64,000 nt of DNA from Streptomyces sp. NBC_00377 (GCF_036075115.1 NZ_CP107958.1:3534001-3598000); one strand, 5' to 3'. Numbered from the stretch's first letter, positions 33,481 through 41,883 are shown. Translations and numbers: made by a program. Notes: generated by a model from the sequence alone, not told the origin.

Positions 33481-34381
33481 GACCGACAAGACCGCGCAGC
33501 GGCGACTCAGCGTCTTCAAGACCTACAAGCTGTACGTCGGCGGGAAGTTCCCGCGTTCCGAGAGCGGCCGGGTGTACGAGGTGAGCGACACAAAGGGCAC
33601 GTGGCTGGCCAACGCACCGCAGTCCTCCCGCAAGGACGCCCGGGACGCCGTCGTCGCCGCGCGCAAGGCGTTCGGCGGCTGGTCCGGCGCGACGGCCTAC
33701 AACCGCGGCCAGATCCTCTACCGCGTCGCGGAGATGCTGGAGGCCCGCAGGGGCCAGTTCGTCCACGAGGTCGCCGACGCCGAGGGCCTGTCGAAGTCCA
33801 GGGCCGCCGAGCAGGTCGAGGCGACGATCGACCGCTGGGTCTGGTACGCGGGCTGGACCGACAAGATCGCCCAGGTCGTGGGCGGCGGGAACCCGGTCGC
33901 GGGCCCGTACTTCAACCTCTCCTCGCCCGAACCCACGGGCGTGGTCACCGTCCTGGCCCCGCAGGAGTCGTCCTTCCTGGGCCTGGTCTCGGTGGTCGCC
34001 CCGGTGATCGCCACCGGCAACACGGCGATCGTGATCGCGAGCGAGCGTTCCCCCCTTCCGGCGCTGTCGCTGGGCGAGGTGTTCGCCACCTCCGACCTTC
34101 CCGGCGGTGTCGTCAACGTCCTCTCCGGCCGTACGGCGGAGATCGCGGCGCCTCTGGCCGCCCACCAGGACGTCAACGCGATCGACCTCGCGGGCGCCGA
34201 CGAGGCGCTGGCGAAGGAGCTGGAGATCGCGGCGGCCGACAACCTGAAGCGCGTTCTTCGTCCACAGCCTGTGGACGACTGGAGCGCCGACCCGGGCACG
34301 GACCGTATGACGGCCTTCCTGGAGACGAAGACGGTCTGGCACCCCACGGGTTCACTGGGCGCCTCCGGCTCCTCCTACTGA
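33470..34381 (+). CDS. Truncated non-catalytic aldehyde dehydrogenase homologue
   Basis: A 303-residue protein matching only the first about 270 residues of the aldehyde dehydrogenase fold (YKLYVGGKFPRSESGRVYEV; LFLGLV-type NAD loop replaced by LAPQESSFLGLVSVVAPV; VIATGNTAIVI). It ends before the catalytic cysteine and lacks the LELGGK glutamate. It overlaps the preceding gene by 11 bp, so the two are translationally coupled. ALDH16 enzymes fuse a catalytic domain to just such an inactive second domain, so this is probably the separate subunit. It may also simply stabilise the partner. Confidence 0.82.
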   Translation: MSDKTDKTAQRRLSVFKTYKLYVGGKFPRSESGRVYEVSDTKGTWLANAPQSSRKDARDAVVAARKAFGGWSGATAYNRGQILYRVAEMLEARRGQFVHEVADAEGLSKSRAAEQVEATIDRWVWYAGWTDKIAQVVGGGNPVAGPYFNLSSPEPTGVVTVLAPQESSFLGLVSVVAPVIATGNTAIVIASERSPLPALSLGEVFATSDLPGGVVNVLSGRTAEIAAPLAAHQDVNAIDLAGADEALAKELEIAAADNLKRVLRPQPVDDWSADPGTDRMTAFLETKTVWHPTGSLGASGSSY

Positions 34382-34410
34382 GGGCCCGCCCGCCGGGGCC
34401 CCGCAAGACG

Positions 34411-34454
34411 CGGAAGCCGCGCCGCCCCTCCGTCCGGGGGCGACGCGGCTTCCG
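34411..34454. terminator. Strong terminator after the deoC operon
   Basis: An 18-nt arm, CGGAAGCCGCGCCGCCCC, pairs with GGGGCGACGCGGCTTCCG with a single mismatch and an 8-nt loop, between convergent genes. Confidence 0.85.
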
Positions 34455-34470
34455 TCCGTGCGGACCGGCC

Positions 34471-34878
34471 TCAGCCGCCCAGCACCTTCGTCACCTCGCC
34501 CAGTACCGGGATCGAGCCGATCGACTGCGCCTGGGCCACCGGCCCGGTGAGCATCTGCGAGGTCAGCGGCTTGAAGTCGGCGAGCTGGGTGCCGACGCCG
34601 TTGTCCAGCGGGTCGACGCCGGTGCCCGCGAGGGGGTTGGGCTTGAGCCCTGAGACGGCGCCGGTGACGTACGACAGAGTGCCCAGCGCCCCCTGCACGC
34701 CCGCCTGCGGATCGATGTGACCGACGGAGGTGGGCCTTGTGTGCACCACGTCGAGCACCGGTTCGCCGGTGGCCGCGGCGGCGGTCCCGGCGCCGGCGCC
34801 CAGCGCCACTCCGGCGGTCGCGAGGGCGGCGAGGGCGCGCCGGCCGGTGGAGGACTGGGGGGAAGCGTGTCGGGCCAT
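34471..34878 (-). CDS. Small secreted Ala/Gly-rich protein
   Basis: A 135-residue protein with a signal peptide (LAALATAGVALGAGAGTAAA, cleavage near residue 36) and a hydrophobic, Gly/Leu/Val-rich mature part (GVQGALGTLSYVTGAVSGLK and SIGSIPVLGEVTKVLGG). Its style is like the secreted protein at 41391. No enzyme domain is seen. It could be a surface-active or wall-associated protein, but nothing in the sequence proves this. Confidence 0.7.
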   Translation of the reverse strand: MARHASPQSSTGRRALAALATAGVALGAGAGTAAAATGEPVLDVVHTRPTSVGHIDPQAGVQGALGTLSYVTGAVSGLKPNPLAGTGVDPLDNGVGTQLADFKPLTSQMLTGPVAQAQSIGSIPVLGEVTKVLGG

Positions 34879-35005
34879 CGCGTTGCCGCCTTCTGCTGCA
34901 CGGGGTGATCAGGTCGACACGAAGGGTAGTTGAGGTGTGACGCGCGCATCAAAGCCGACCCGCGGGGTCGTTGACGGCCGGGGGCATGCCGCACACTGGT
35001 GTCCC

Positions 35006-35650
35006 GTGACCTCCCCTCCGCCCATACCGACGCGAGTCGTGCTGCTCTGCGGCCCCTCCGGCTCCGGCAAGTCCCTGCTCGCCGCCCGCTCCGGCCTTCC
35101 GGTGCTGCGGCTCGACGACTTCTACAAGGAGAGCCACGACCCGTCGCTGCCGCTGGTCGCGGGGAGTTCCGACATCGACTGGGACCACCCGGGTTCATGG
35201 GACGCGGACGCCGCCGTCGCCTCGATCGTGGAACTGTGCCGCACGGGCCGTACCCACGTTCCCGTGTACGACATCTCGCTCAGCGCCCGCACCGGCGCGG
35301 AGGCGATCGAGATCGGGCGGACCCCGCTGTTCATCGCGGAGGGCATCTTCGCCGCCGAGATCGTCGAGCGGTGCCGGGAACGGGGCGTGCTGGCCGACGC
35401 GTTGTGTCTGAGCCGCGGCCCGGTGAAGACCTTCCGCCGCCGTTTCCTGCGCGATCTGAAGGAGGGCCGCAAGTCGGTGGCGCTCCTGCTGCGCCGCGGC
35501 TGGCGCCTGATGCGCGCCGAGCGCTCCATCGTCGCCCGCCAGACCGCGCTCGGGGCGTACGCCTGCGACCGCGACGAGGCCATGGGCCGCCTCGCGGCAG
35601 CGGCGGCGGGTCGTCACGCGGCGGCGAGGAACATCGCGACCGTCAACTGA
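35006..35650 (+). CDS. Uridine kinase-like P-loop kinase
   Basis: A 214-residue nucleotide kinase. Walker A is GPSGSGKS near residue 15, the substrate-binding region is LRLDDFYKE, and WDHPGSWDADA and PVYDISLSARTG are typical of uridine kinases. It would phosphorylate uridine or cytidine for salvage and thus fits the wider nucleoside theme. Its promoter lacks the CTACGCGCGTAG palindrome. GTG is the start; the longer frame upstream shows no family match. Confidence 0.82.
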   Translation: MTSPPPIPTRVVLLCGPSGSGKSLLAARSGLPVLRLDDFYKESHDPSLPLVAGSSDIDWDHPGSWDADAAVASIVELCRTGRTHVPVYDISLSARTGAEAIEIGRTPLFIAEGIFAAEIVERCRERGVLADALCLSRGPVKTFRRRFLRDLKEGRKSVALLLRRGWRLMRAERSIVARQTALGAYACDRDEAMGRLAAAAAGRHAAARNIATVN

Positions 35651-35716
35651 GCGGGCGCGGCGGCGCGCACCGGCTGCGCGCGAGCGGGGCCGGCCCGGAC
35701 GCGGGCACGGGGCAGA

Positions 35717-35770
35717 AAAAAGAGTGAGCGGAACTGGTTGGACCCCCCGGCCCTCCAGCCCCGCTCACTC
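35717..35770 (-). terminator. Rho-independent terminator of sigQ with T-run
   Basis: On the minus strand a perfect 10-bp stem GAGTGAGCGG/CCGCTCACTC is followed directly by TCTTTTTTCTG-type sequence (a six-T run). Such a canonical T-run is unusual in this GC-rich genome. Confidence 0.75.
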
Positions 35771-35927
35771 GGTGCTCCCCCGTGTCCCCCCGGGTGGTGC
35801 TTCCCCCGTGCTTGCGCGGTACCGCTCCCCCGGACGTCCCCCGTCGGGTTCCCCCGGTACCGCTTCCCCCGTGTTTCCCCCGTTCACCGGCTCCCCTGAG
35901 CCGAGCCGGTCCTTCCCCCGTTCACCC
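35771..35927. repeat. CCCCCG-run repeat tract downstream of sigQ
   Basis: CCCCC blocks recur about every 12-20 bases. On the sigQ mRNA side they read ACGGGGGAAGC and GGGGGAGCGGTACC, with at least ten runs of four or more G. The tract is non-coding and may fold as G-quadruplexes. Similar runs continue into the 5' part of sigQ. Confidence 0.6.
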
Positions 35928-36707
35928 TCAGGCGACAAGCTCCCCGAAGGCGTCCTCCTCGTCACGGCCGAAGCTGAGGACCTCGTCCTCGCGCAGCCGG
36001 CGGAGCGACCGCCAGATGCTGGACTTCACCGTGCCGACACTGATGTCGAGGATCTCCGCGATCTCCGGGTCGGTGCGGCCCTCGTAGTAGCGCAGGACCA
36101 GCATCGTCCGCTGGAGTTCGGGGAGCCGGGTCAGCGCCTGCCACAGGACCGCGCGCAGCTCGGTGCCGCGCATCGCGTCCGTGTCGCCGGGCGTCTCCGG
36201 CAGTTCCTCGGTCGGGTACTCGTTCAGCTTGCGGCGGCGCCACGCGCTGATGTGCAGGTTGGTCATCGTCCGGCGGAGGTATCCGCCGACCGCTGCCTTG
36301 TCGCTGATCCGGTCCCAGGCCCGGTACGTCGAGAACAGCGCGCTCTGGAGCAGGTCCTCGGCCTCGAAGCGGTCGCCGGTGAGGTGGTAGGCGGTTGCGT
36401 ACAGGGAGGCACGGCGTTCCTGGACGTAGGCGGTGAACTCCGCCTCCGTCAGGGAGCGCCGCTCCCCCGAGTCCTCCCTGTACGCGGCTCCCCCGTGAGC
36501 CGCCTGTTCCCCCGCGTCGACCACCGTCATGAAAGCGGTGTGCTGACGCCCGGTGCTGCGAGCGCACCCCCGTGCTCCCCCGCGCTCCAGACCGCTCACC
36601 CGGGAGGGACCTGCGTCCGCCCCGGTCTTCTCGGAACCCCGGTTCACGTCGTGCAGACGCGTGACGACCGCGACTGCGTTGGTGCTCATACCGTGCAGCG
36701 TGTTCAT
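35928..36707 (-). CDS. sigQ: RNA polymerase sigma factor SigQ
   Basis: A 259-residue ECF-type sigma factor. Region 2 covers SLYATAYHLTGDRFEAEDLL and YLRRTMTNLHISAWRRRK, and region 4 covers RTMLVLRYYEGRTDPEIAEI and ISVGTVKSSIWRSLRRLRED. It is divergent from afsQ1-afsQ2, the arrangement known in S. coelicolor, where sigQ is a target of AfsQ1 and antagonises its effect on antibiotic production. A GTCAC direct repeat matching the AfsQ1 box lies upstream. The first about 59 residues are low complexity; an internal ATG at 36530 would give a 200-residue protein closer to the usual size. Confidence 0.85.
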   Translation of the reverse strand: MNTLHGMSTNAVAVVTRLHDVNRGSEKTGADAGPSRVSGLERGGARGCARSTGRQHTAFMTVVDAGEQAAHGGAAYREDSGERRSLTEAEFTAYVQERRASLYATAYHLTGDRFEAEDLLQSALFSTYRAWDRISDKAAVGGYLRRTMTNLHISAWRRRKLNEYPTEELPETPGDTDAMRGTELRAVLWQALTRLPELQRTMLVLRYYEGRTDPEIAEILDISVGTVKSSIWRSLRRLREDEVLSFGRDEEDAFGELVA

Positions 36708-37267
36708 CTCGCGCCCCCCGTCGTGGACTTACCGGTGTTCGGTCTCGCTCCGGTCCGGCTCCGCTGTGTTCCGCGTCGCCTTGCCCGTGACGAAAAGATT
36801 GCCGGGGCCACTTCATCGGCGTGTCCGCCGACTGTCACAGACCTGTCACAGGGGCCTGTCAGGGGAACACCACAGCCCGCGCACAGGAGGCCGCAGTACG
36901 GCACTTGCCCCGGTCGGGGCAGGTCACCGCGGGGCTCTGCCCGGGGCGGGGGCGCGGCGGCCGGGGCCGGACCGCGGACATCCGCGAGACGCCGCCACCT
37001 CCCGCGCGGCCCGCCCCGCACCATGTCGGCAGCCCTTCACCGGTCTCCCCGCAGGCTCCGGCCGGGTGGGCCCGTAGCTGTCGAAACCGCAGGTCCATGG
37101 GCCATGGGACGGATTTCCGTGCCCTCTCGGCACACGAGTTCGAGGACGTGTCCGGCCCGGTGCCGGCCCCCCGCACGCCGCCCGTGTCACCGGGCCCGCA
37201 CCCCCGTGCGACCTCATCCCCGACCCACAGGTCGAACGACAGGCCCCTCATGGGCCAGAATGAGCCC
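36708..37267. other. 560-bp divergent intergenic region sigQ/afsQ1
   Basis: The region holds the AfsQ1-type box at 36834-36849 and a leaderless-type -10 for afsQ1, CAGAAT (37256-37261), six bases before its GTG. No convincing gene lies in the remainder, although an in-frame extension of afsQ1 stays open; it does not resemble the family. Confidence 0.55.
36834..36849. promoter_or_regulatory. AfsQ1 box (GTCAC direct repeat)
   Basis: GTCAC-AGACCT-GTCAC fits the published AfsQ1 consensus GTnAC-n6-GTnAC exactly. It lies 127 bp upstream of the annotated sigQ start. Confidence 0.75.
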
Positions 37268-37945
37268 GTGCCTTCCCTGTTGCTGATCGAGGACGACGAC
37301 GCCATCCGTACGGCCCTGGAGCTCTCACTGACGCGCCAGGGACACCGGGTGGCCACCGCTGCCAGCGGTGAGGACGGTCTGAAGCTGCTGCGCGAGCAGC
37401 GGCCGGATCTCATCGTGCTGGACGTGATGCTGCCCGGCATCGACGGTTTCGAGGTGTGCCGGCGTATCCGGCGCACCGACCAACTGCCGATCATTCTGCT
37501 CACCGCGCGCAGCGACGACATCGACGTGGTCGTCGGACTGGAGTCCGGCGCCGACGACTACGTGGTCAAACCCGTGCAGGGCCGGGTGCTGGACGCCCGC
37601 ATCCGGGCCGTGCTGCGGCGCGGGGAGCGCGAGTCGAGCGACTCGGCCACGTTCGGGAGCCTCGTCATCGACCGCGCGGCGATGACGGTGACGAAGAACG
37701 GCGAGGACCTCCAGCTCACCCCGACCGAACTGCGGCTGCTGCTCGAACTGAGCAGGCGGCCGGGGCAGGCCCTGTCCCGGCAGCAGTTGCTGCGGCTGGT
37801 GTGGGAACACGACTACCTGGGCGACTCACGGCTGGTGGACGCCTGCGTCCAGCGGCTGCGGGCCAAGGTCGAGGACGTGCCGTCGTCCCCCGTGCTGATC
37901 CGTACCGTGCGTGGTGTCGGCTACCGCCTGGACGCCCCTCAGTGA
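37268..37945 (+). CDS. afsQ1: Response regulator AfsQ1
   Basis: A 225-residue OmpR-family regulator. The receiver domain has the acidic pair EDDD near residue 8, the phosphoacceptor aspartate in IVLDVMLPG, and the lysine in DDYVVKPVQ. The winged-helix output domain (about 125-222) includes LTPTELRLLLELSRRPGQ and RTVRGVGYRL. It forms a two-component system with AfsQ2 that adjusts antibiotic production and nitrogen metabolism in S. coelicolor. GTG is chosen as start: the length equals the known protein and a -10 box sits six bases upstream. Confidence 0.95.
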   Translation: MPSLLLIEDDDAIRTALELSLTRQGHRVATAASGEDGLKLLREQRPDLIVLDVMLPGIDGFEVCRRIRRTDQLPIILLTARSDDIDVVVGLESGADDYVVKPVQGRVLDARIRAVLRRGERESSDSATFGSLVIDRAAMTVTKNGEDLQLTPTELRLLLELSRRPGQALSRQQLLRLVWEHDYLGDSRLVDACVQRLRAKVEDVPSSPVLIRTVRGVGYRLDAPQ

Positions 37946-39591
37946 CAGAGCCGCAGGGGGGGCTCCGCGGCTGGTCCGCGGCGCGAAAGGGAAGACTGTC
38001 GCGGCTGCGTCTGACCAGTCTGCGGCTGCGGCTCGTCGTCGTCTTCGGGGCGGTGGCGCTGACCGCCGCCGTGTCCGCGTCCGGCATCGCGTACTGGCTC
38101 AACCGCGAGGCCGTGCTGACCCGCACCCAGGGTGCGGTGCTGCGGGACTTCGAGCAGGAGATGCAGAACCGGGCCGGTTCGCTGCCCGAGCATCCCTCGC
38201 AGGACGAGCTCCAGCACACGGCCGGGCAGATGGCCAACAGCAGCCAGCGCTTCAGCGTGCTGCTGGTGGGCGAGGACGCGGAGGACAGGACCGTCTTCGG
38301 GAGCTCGGGCGGTCTGAACGTATTCGCGCTGGAGGACGTGCCCGAGTCGCTGCGTACGGCGGTGAACAAACGGCAGGACGTCACGGACGGCAACACCTCG
38401 CCGTACCACGTGTACTGGCAGCGGGTCGTGACCCACGGGACGCCGTACCTGGTGGCCGGGACGAAGGTGATCGGGGGCGGGCCGACCGGGTACATGCGCA
38501 AGTCGCTGGAGCCGGAGGCCAAGGACCTCAACTCGCTGGCCTGGTCGCTGGGGATCGCCACCGCACTCGCCCTGATCGGGGCCGCGCTGCTCGCGCAGGC
38601 CGCCGGGACGACCGTGCTGAAGCCGGTGCACCGGCTGGGCGTCGCGGCGCGGCGGCTCGGCGAGGGCCGGTTCGACACCCGGTTGCAGGTGTCCGGGACG
38701 GACGAACTCGCCGATCTCTCACGGACCTTCAACCGGGCGGCCGAGTCGCTGGAGAAGCGGGTCGCGGACATGGCGGCGCGGGACGACGCCTCACGGCGCT
38801 TCGTCGCCGACATGTCGCACGAGCTGCGGACGCCCCTGACCGCCATCACCACCGTCGCGGAGGTGCTGGAGGAGGAGCTGGACGCCGAGTCGGGCAGTAT
38901 CGACCCGATGATCGAGCCCGCGGTGCGGCTGGTGGTCAGTGAGACGCGGCGGCTGAACAACCTGGTCGAGAACCTGATGGAGGTCACCCGCTTCGACGCG
39001 GGCACGGCGCGGCTGGTCCTGGACGATGTGGACGTCGCCGACCAGATCACCCACTGCATCGACGCGCGGGCCTGGCTGGACGCGGTCGACCTGGACGCCG
39101 AGCGGGGCATCCACGCCCTTCTCGACCCGCGCCGCCTGGACGTCATCCTCGCCAACCTCATCGGCAACGCGCTCAAGCACGGCGGCTCGCCGGTGCGGGT
39201 GTCGGTGTCGGCGGCGGACGACGCGGTCGTCATCTCCGTGCGCGACCACGGGCCCGGCATCCCCGAGGAGGTGCTGCCGCACGTCTTCGACCGGTTCTAC
39301 AAGGCGAGCGCCTCCCGGCCGCGTTCCGAGGGCAGCGGGCTCGGCCTGTCCATCGCCCTGGAGAACGCCCACATCCACGGCGGCGAGATCACCGCGGCCA
39401 ACTCCGCCGAGGGCGGCGCGGTGTTCACGCTGCGGCTGCCCCGGGGCGTCCTGGAGGCGCAGGAGCAGGGCGGCGAGGAGGGCGCGGGGGCGGTGCGGGC
39501 CGTGCCGCCTGCGCAGTCCGGGCAATCGGTGCACTCCGGTGGCTCCGGCAGTTGCGGCAATTCCGGGAAGGACAAGGGGGACGCGTCGTGA
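37942..39591 (+). CDS. afsQ2: Sensor histidine kinase AfsQ2
   Basis: A 549-residue membrane kinase. Membrane segments are at about 30-50 (LVVVFGAVALTAAVSASGIA) and 190-212, enclosing an extracellular sensor region of about 140 residues. A HAMP domain follows (LKPVHRLGVAARRLGEG). The H-box is FVADMSHELRTPLTAI with the phosphorylated histidine. The N- and G-boxes are ANLIGNALKHGG, VRDHGPGIPEE and EGSGLGLSIA. A Gln/Gly/Ser-rich tail of about 50 residues ends the protein. Its GTG overlaps the afsQ1 stop by 4 bp. Confidence 0.95.
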   Translation: MTEPQGGLRGWSAARKGRLSRLRLTSLRLRLVVVFGAVALTAAVSASGIAYWLNREAVLTRTQGAVLRDFEQEMQNRAGSLPEHPSQDELQHTAGQMANSSQRFSVLLVGEDAEDRTVFGSSGGLNVFALEDVPESLRTAVNKRQDVTDGNTSPYHVYWQRVVTHGTPYLVAGTKVIGGGPTGYMRKSLEPEAKDLNSLAWSLGIATALALIGAALLAQAAGTTVLKPVHRLGVAARRLGEGRFDTRLQVSGTDELADLSRTFNRAAESLEKRVADMAARDDASRRFVADMSHELRTPLTAITTVAEVLEEELDAESGSIDPMIEPAVRLVVSETRRLNNLVENLMEVTRFDAGTARLVLDDVDVADQITHCIDARAWLDAVDLDAERGIHALLDPRRLDVILANLIGNALKHGGSPVRVSVSAADDAVVISVRDHGPGIPEEVLPHVFDRFYKASASRPRSEGSGLGLSIALENAHIHGGEITAANSAEGGAVFTLRLPRGVLEAQEQGGEEGAGAVRAVPPAQSGQSVHSGGSGSCGNSGKDKGDAS

Positions 39592-40214
39592 CCGAGGGCC
39601 GTGCGACCGTAGGTCGGCTGCTCGCCGTTCCCGTGCTGGCCGGCCTGCTCGCCGGCTGCGGGATCCGGGCGACCGAGGTGCCGACCGACTTCGGGCCCGC
39701 GCCCTCCCGGGTGCGCTGCTCGCTCACCGAGCCCGACGTGACGACGCAGGCCGGCCGGGCCGGCGTGCCGGTGCAGGTGTTCCTGCTGTGCGGTTCCTCG
39801 CTGGTTGCCGTCGACCGGTCCGTGCGGGTGCCCAACGGCGCGGCGGACTTCGAGCGGCGGGTGCTGGTGGCGCAGGGACTGCTCGACCAGCTCGCCGAGT
39901 CGCCCTCGGCGGCCGAGAAGGAGGCCGGGTACACGACGGACGTGCGCGGCGGCATGACGGTGCGCGGGCCCGGTGCGAAGGACCCGGACGACGCGCTGCG
40001 GCTGAGCAGTCAGCCCGGCAACCTGACCTCGTACGCCCTCGCCCAGCTCGTCTGCACGTTCTCCGACTCGGCGGCGGCCGAGGGGGACGGCTCGGTGATC
40101 CTCGGCGGCCCGGGCTCCGACCCGCTGCGCCGCTACGAATGCACCGACGAGGTCCGCTCCCGCCCCGGCAGCGCGGAACCCCCGTCGTCGACGGTCACCG
40201 GCAACGGCGGCTGA
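39588..40214 (+). CDS. Lipoprotein of the afsQ operon
   Basis: A 208-residue lipoprotein with a signal sequence and the lipobox LLAGC (cysteine about residue 24). The mature part has three further cysteines (RCSLTEP, LLCGSS, LVCTFS) and a region like the GerMN/sporulation-lipoprotein domain (VLVAQGLLDQLAESPSAAEK). Its GTG overlaps the afsQ2 stop by 4 bp, so it is co-translated and may modulate the sensor's signal from outside. That role is inference. Confidence 0.82.
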   Translation: MTEGRATVGRLLAVPVLAGLLAGCGIRATEVPTDFGPAPSRVRCSLTEPDVTTQAGRAGVPVQVFLLCGSSLVAVDRSVRVPNGAADFERRVLVAQGLLDQLAESPSAAEKEAGYTTDVRGGMTVRGPGAKDPDDALRLSSQPGNLTSYALAQLVCTFSDSAAAEGDGSVILGGPGSDPLRRYECTDEVRSRPGSAEPPSSTVTGNGG

Positions 40215-40420
40215 GGCGCCGTCCCGCGGAGGTTGCCCGGCACTGGGCGCACGGGAGGTCCGCCCGGTGTGGCGGACGCCTCATGACGTTCCCGGCGGTC
40301 GCGGTCGTCGCAGGTCACCGTCTGCCCGGGGGCGACGCCGGAGGGCCCGGGCCGGCGACCGCGGCCGGTGGCACGGGACGGGCCGGAACCGATCGTGCCG
40401 GGGGGCGCGTCTTGGGGGGC

Positions 40421-40972
40421 GTGCAGCGTCAAGGCTCCATCGGCGGCAGCGCCGCGATCCGCATCCGCGCGGCCGGGATTCTCCTCCTGGCCGCCCACCT
40501 CGTGTTCGTCGCCTGGGTCGCGCTGCGCCCCCTGAACGTCCCCTGGGTGGTGCCGGCGAACCTCCACCCCTTCGACGGGATCCGGGCCGACCTGAGACTG
40601 GGCTGGCCCGAGGCGTCCCGGCGGATCGGCGAGGGGCTGGGGCTGCTGGCCCCGCTGGGCTTCCTGCTGCCGCTGGTGCACGGGAGGCTCCGGGTGTCGC
40701 CGCTCGCGTCCCTGATCCGTACGGTGACGGCGGGCGCCCTGCTGTCCCTGGGCATCGAGCTGCTCCAGACCGGGGTGCCCGGCCAGGTGGTGGACGTCGA
40801 CTCGATGCTGCTGAACACCGTGGGCGTGGCGCTGGCGCACGTCGCGGTGGTGCCGGTGGTGCGGGCGTGGCTGCGTCGCCGGGACGAGCCCATGGAGCCT
40901 GCGGCGGTCCGCCACGAGGAGGCCGCTCAGGGTCCGACCCCGAGGATTACCAGGGTCGGCGTCGCACCGTAG
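40421..40972 (+). CDS. VanZ-like membrane protein
   Basis: A 183-residue protein with four to five membrane helices (AAGILLLAAHLVFVAWVAL; LGLLAPLGFLLPLVHG; LIRTVTAGALLSLGIELLQ; LNTVGVALAHVAVVPVV). The VanZ hallmarks are NLHPFDGIR and IELLQTGVPGQVVDVDSMLLN. VanZ-family proteins are linked to glycopeptide tolerance in some bacteria, but most actinobacterial members have unknown roles. The start is uncertain: GTG at 40421 is taken because the longer upstream frame shows no family match. Confidence 0.8.
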   Translation: MQRQGSIGGSAAIRIRAAGILLLAAHLVFVAWVALRPLNVPWVVPANLHPFDGIRADLRLGWPEASRRIGEGLGLLAPLGFLLPLVHGRLRVSPLASLIRTVTAGALLSLGIELLQTGVPGQVVDVDSMLLNTVGVALAHVAVVPVVRAWLRRRDEPMEPAAVRHEEAAQGPTPRITRVGVAP

Positions 40973-41040
40973 AGCGACGCTTCGTCCCCTTCGTCACCGT
41001 AGCGTCGACATCAGACGGAGCAGCCGCAAGGGCCGCCTCC

Positions 41041-41083
41041 GTCCCCCACTCTCGACTTCGCTCGAGCGGGTGGGGCCCCCATC
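41041..41083. repeat. Dispersed CCCCCACTC-type palindromic repeat
   Basis: TCCCCCACTCTCGACTTCGC then TCGAGCGGGTGGGGCCCCC can fold on itself. The same sequence occurs, inverted and with a few mismatches, inside the coding sequence at 61573-61612. I recall the family as abundant in Streptomyces. Confidence 0.7.
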
Positions 41084-41102
41084 GCTCACGAAGGAGCCGC
41101 AG

Positions 41103-41306
41103 ATGTCCAGCCTCGCTCGCCCCACCAACGGCCGCATGATCGGCGGAGTGTGCGCCGCGCTGGCCCGGCGCTTCGGCACCTCCGCGACCACGATGCGCGT
41201 GATCTTCCTGCTCTCCTGTCTCCTGCCCGGTCCGCAGTTCCTGCTCTACATAGCGCTGTGGGTCCTGCTTCCGTCGGAGGCCAAGGCGGCGCGCACGGCC
41301 TGGTGA
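41103..41306 (+). CDS. PspC-domain membrane protein
   Basis: A 67-residue protein that is essentially one PspC domain: RMIGGVCAALARRFGTSATT followed by a hydrophobic helix (MRVIFLLSCLLPGPQFLLYI) and ALWVLLP. Such proteins sense or buffer envelope stress in some bacteria. GAAGGAG lies 7 bases before the ATG. Confidence 0.9.
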   Translation: MSSLARPTNGRMIGGVCAALARRFGTSATTMRVIFLLSCLLPGPQFLLYIALWVLLPSEAKAARTAW

Positions 41307-41320
41307 CGGCCGTCCGCCGA

Positions 41321-41364
41321 CGCCGTTGGGGCGCACCCCGGTCTCCGGGTGCGCCCCAACGGCG
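41321..41364. terminator. Bidirectional terminator after the PspC gene
   Basis: CGCCGTTGGGGCGCACCC and GGGTGCGCCCCAACGGCG form a perfect 18-bp stem with an 8-nt loop between convergent genes. Confidence 0.9.
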
Positions 41365-41390
41365 TTGGCGCGGGTGACGAGCGGCGCCGT

Positions 41391-41744
41391 TCAGCCCAGC
41401 GGGAGGCCGTTCACCGGGAGGCCGTGCGTGGGCAGGCCCTGGAGCGGCAGACCGCCGAGCAGACCGGCGACGGGCGCGGTGGGCCCCCCGGCGAGCAGCT
41501 TCTCGGCGACCGGCTGAGCGGCGGCCAGGCCCGCACCGAGGGCCGGCTGAGCCTGCGACAGCGCCTCACCGGCACCCGGCAGCGCCTTGGCCACGTTCTC
41601 CGCCGGCAGTGTCCTGGTGATGCCGTCCAGGGTCTGGGCGGCGTCCGGCACGGCGGGGGCGGCGTTCGCGGCGCCCGCCCCGACGGCGGCGAAGGCGGCA
41701 CCGAGAGCGGCGACACCGAGGGTCTTGGCAGCAGACTGCTTCAT
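41391..41744 (-). CDS. Small secreted Ala/Leu/Gly-rich protein
   Basis: A 117-residue protein with a clean signal peptide (LGVAALGAAFAAVGAGAANA, cleavage near residue 29). The mature chain is hydrophobic and low in complexity, ending in LPxxGLP repeats (GGLPLQGLPTHGLPVNGLPLG split by glycine turns). It has the same overall style as the protein at 34471. No domain is recognised. GAGGACG is a weak ribosome-binding site. Confidence 0.7.
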   Translation of the reverse strand: MKQSAAKTLGVAALGAAFAAVGAGAANAAPAVPDAAQTLDGITRTLPAENVAKALPGAGEALSQAQPALGAGLAAAQPVAEKLLAGGPTAPVAGLLGGLPLQGLPTHGLPVNGLPLG

Positions 41745-41883
41745 GATGAATGCGTCCTCGAATGGGATACGGGGAACCGAGCGGTTCTCGACCGTAAACA
41801 CGGAGAGGGGTCGGCGGCAAACATTGAAATGCGGACGGATGGTGAACACCCGCCCGCATTCCACACCTCGGGAAACCCGGCGC

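Noticed and set aside
33470..34381. Second aldehyde dehydrogenase gene as a frameshifted pseudogene
   Set aside because: The frame is intact, codon use matches its neighbours, it overlaps the previous gene for coupled translation, and a natural stop is followed by a terminator.
36821..37267. An N-terminal extension of afsQ1 by about 149 codons
   Set aside because: The extension is Pro/Arg/Gly-rich without domain character, and starting at 37268 gives the known AfsQ1 length with a suitable promoter.
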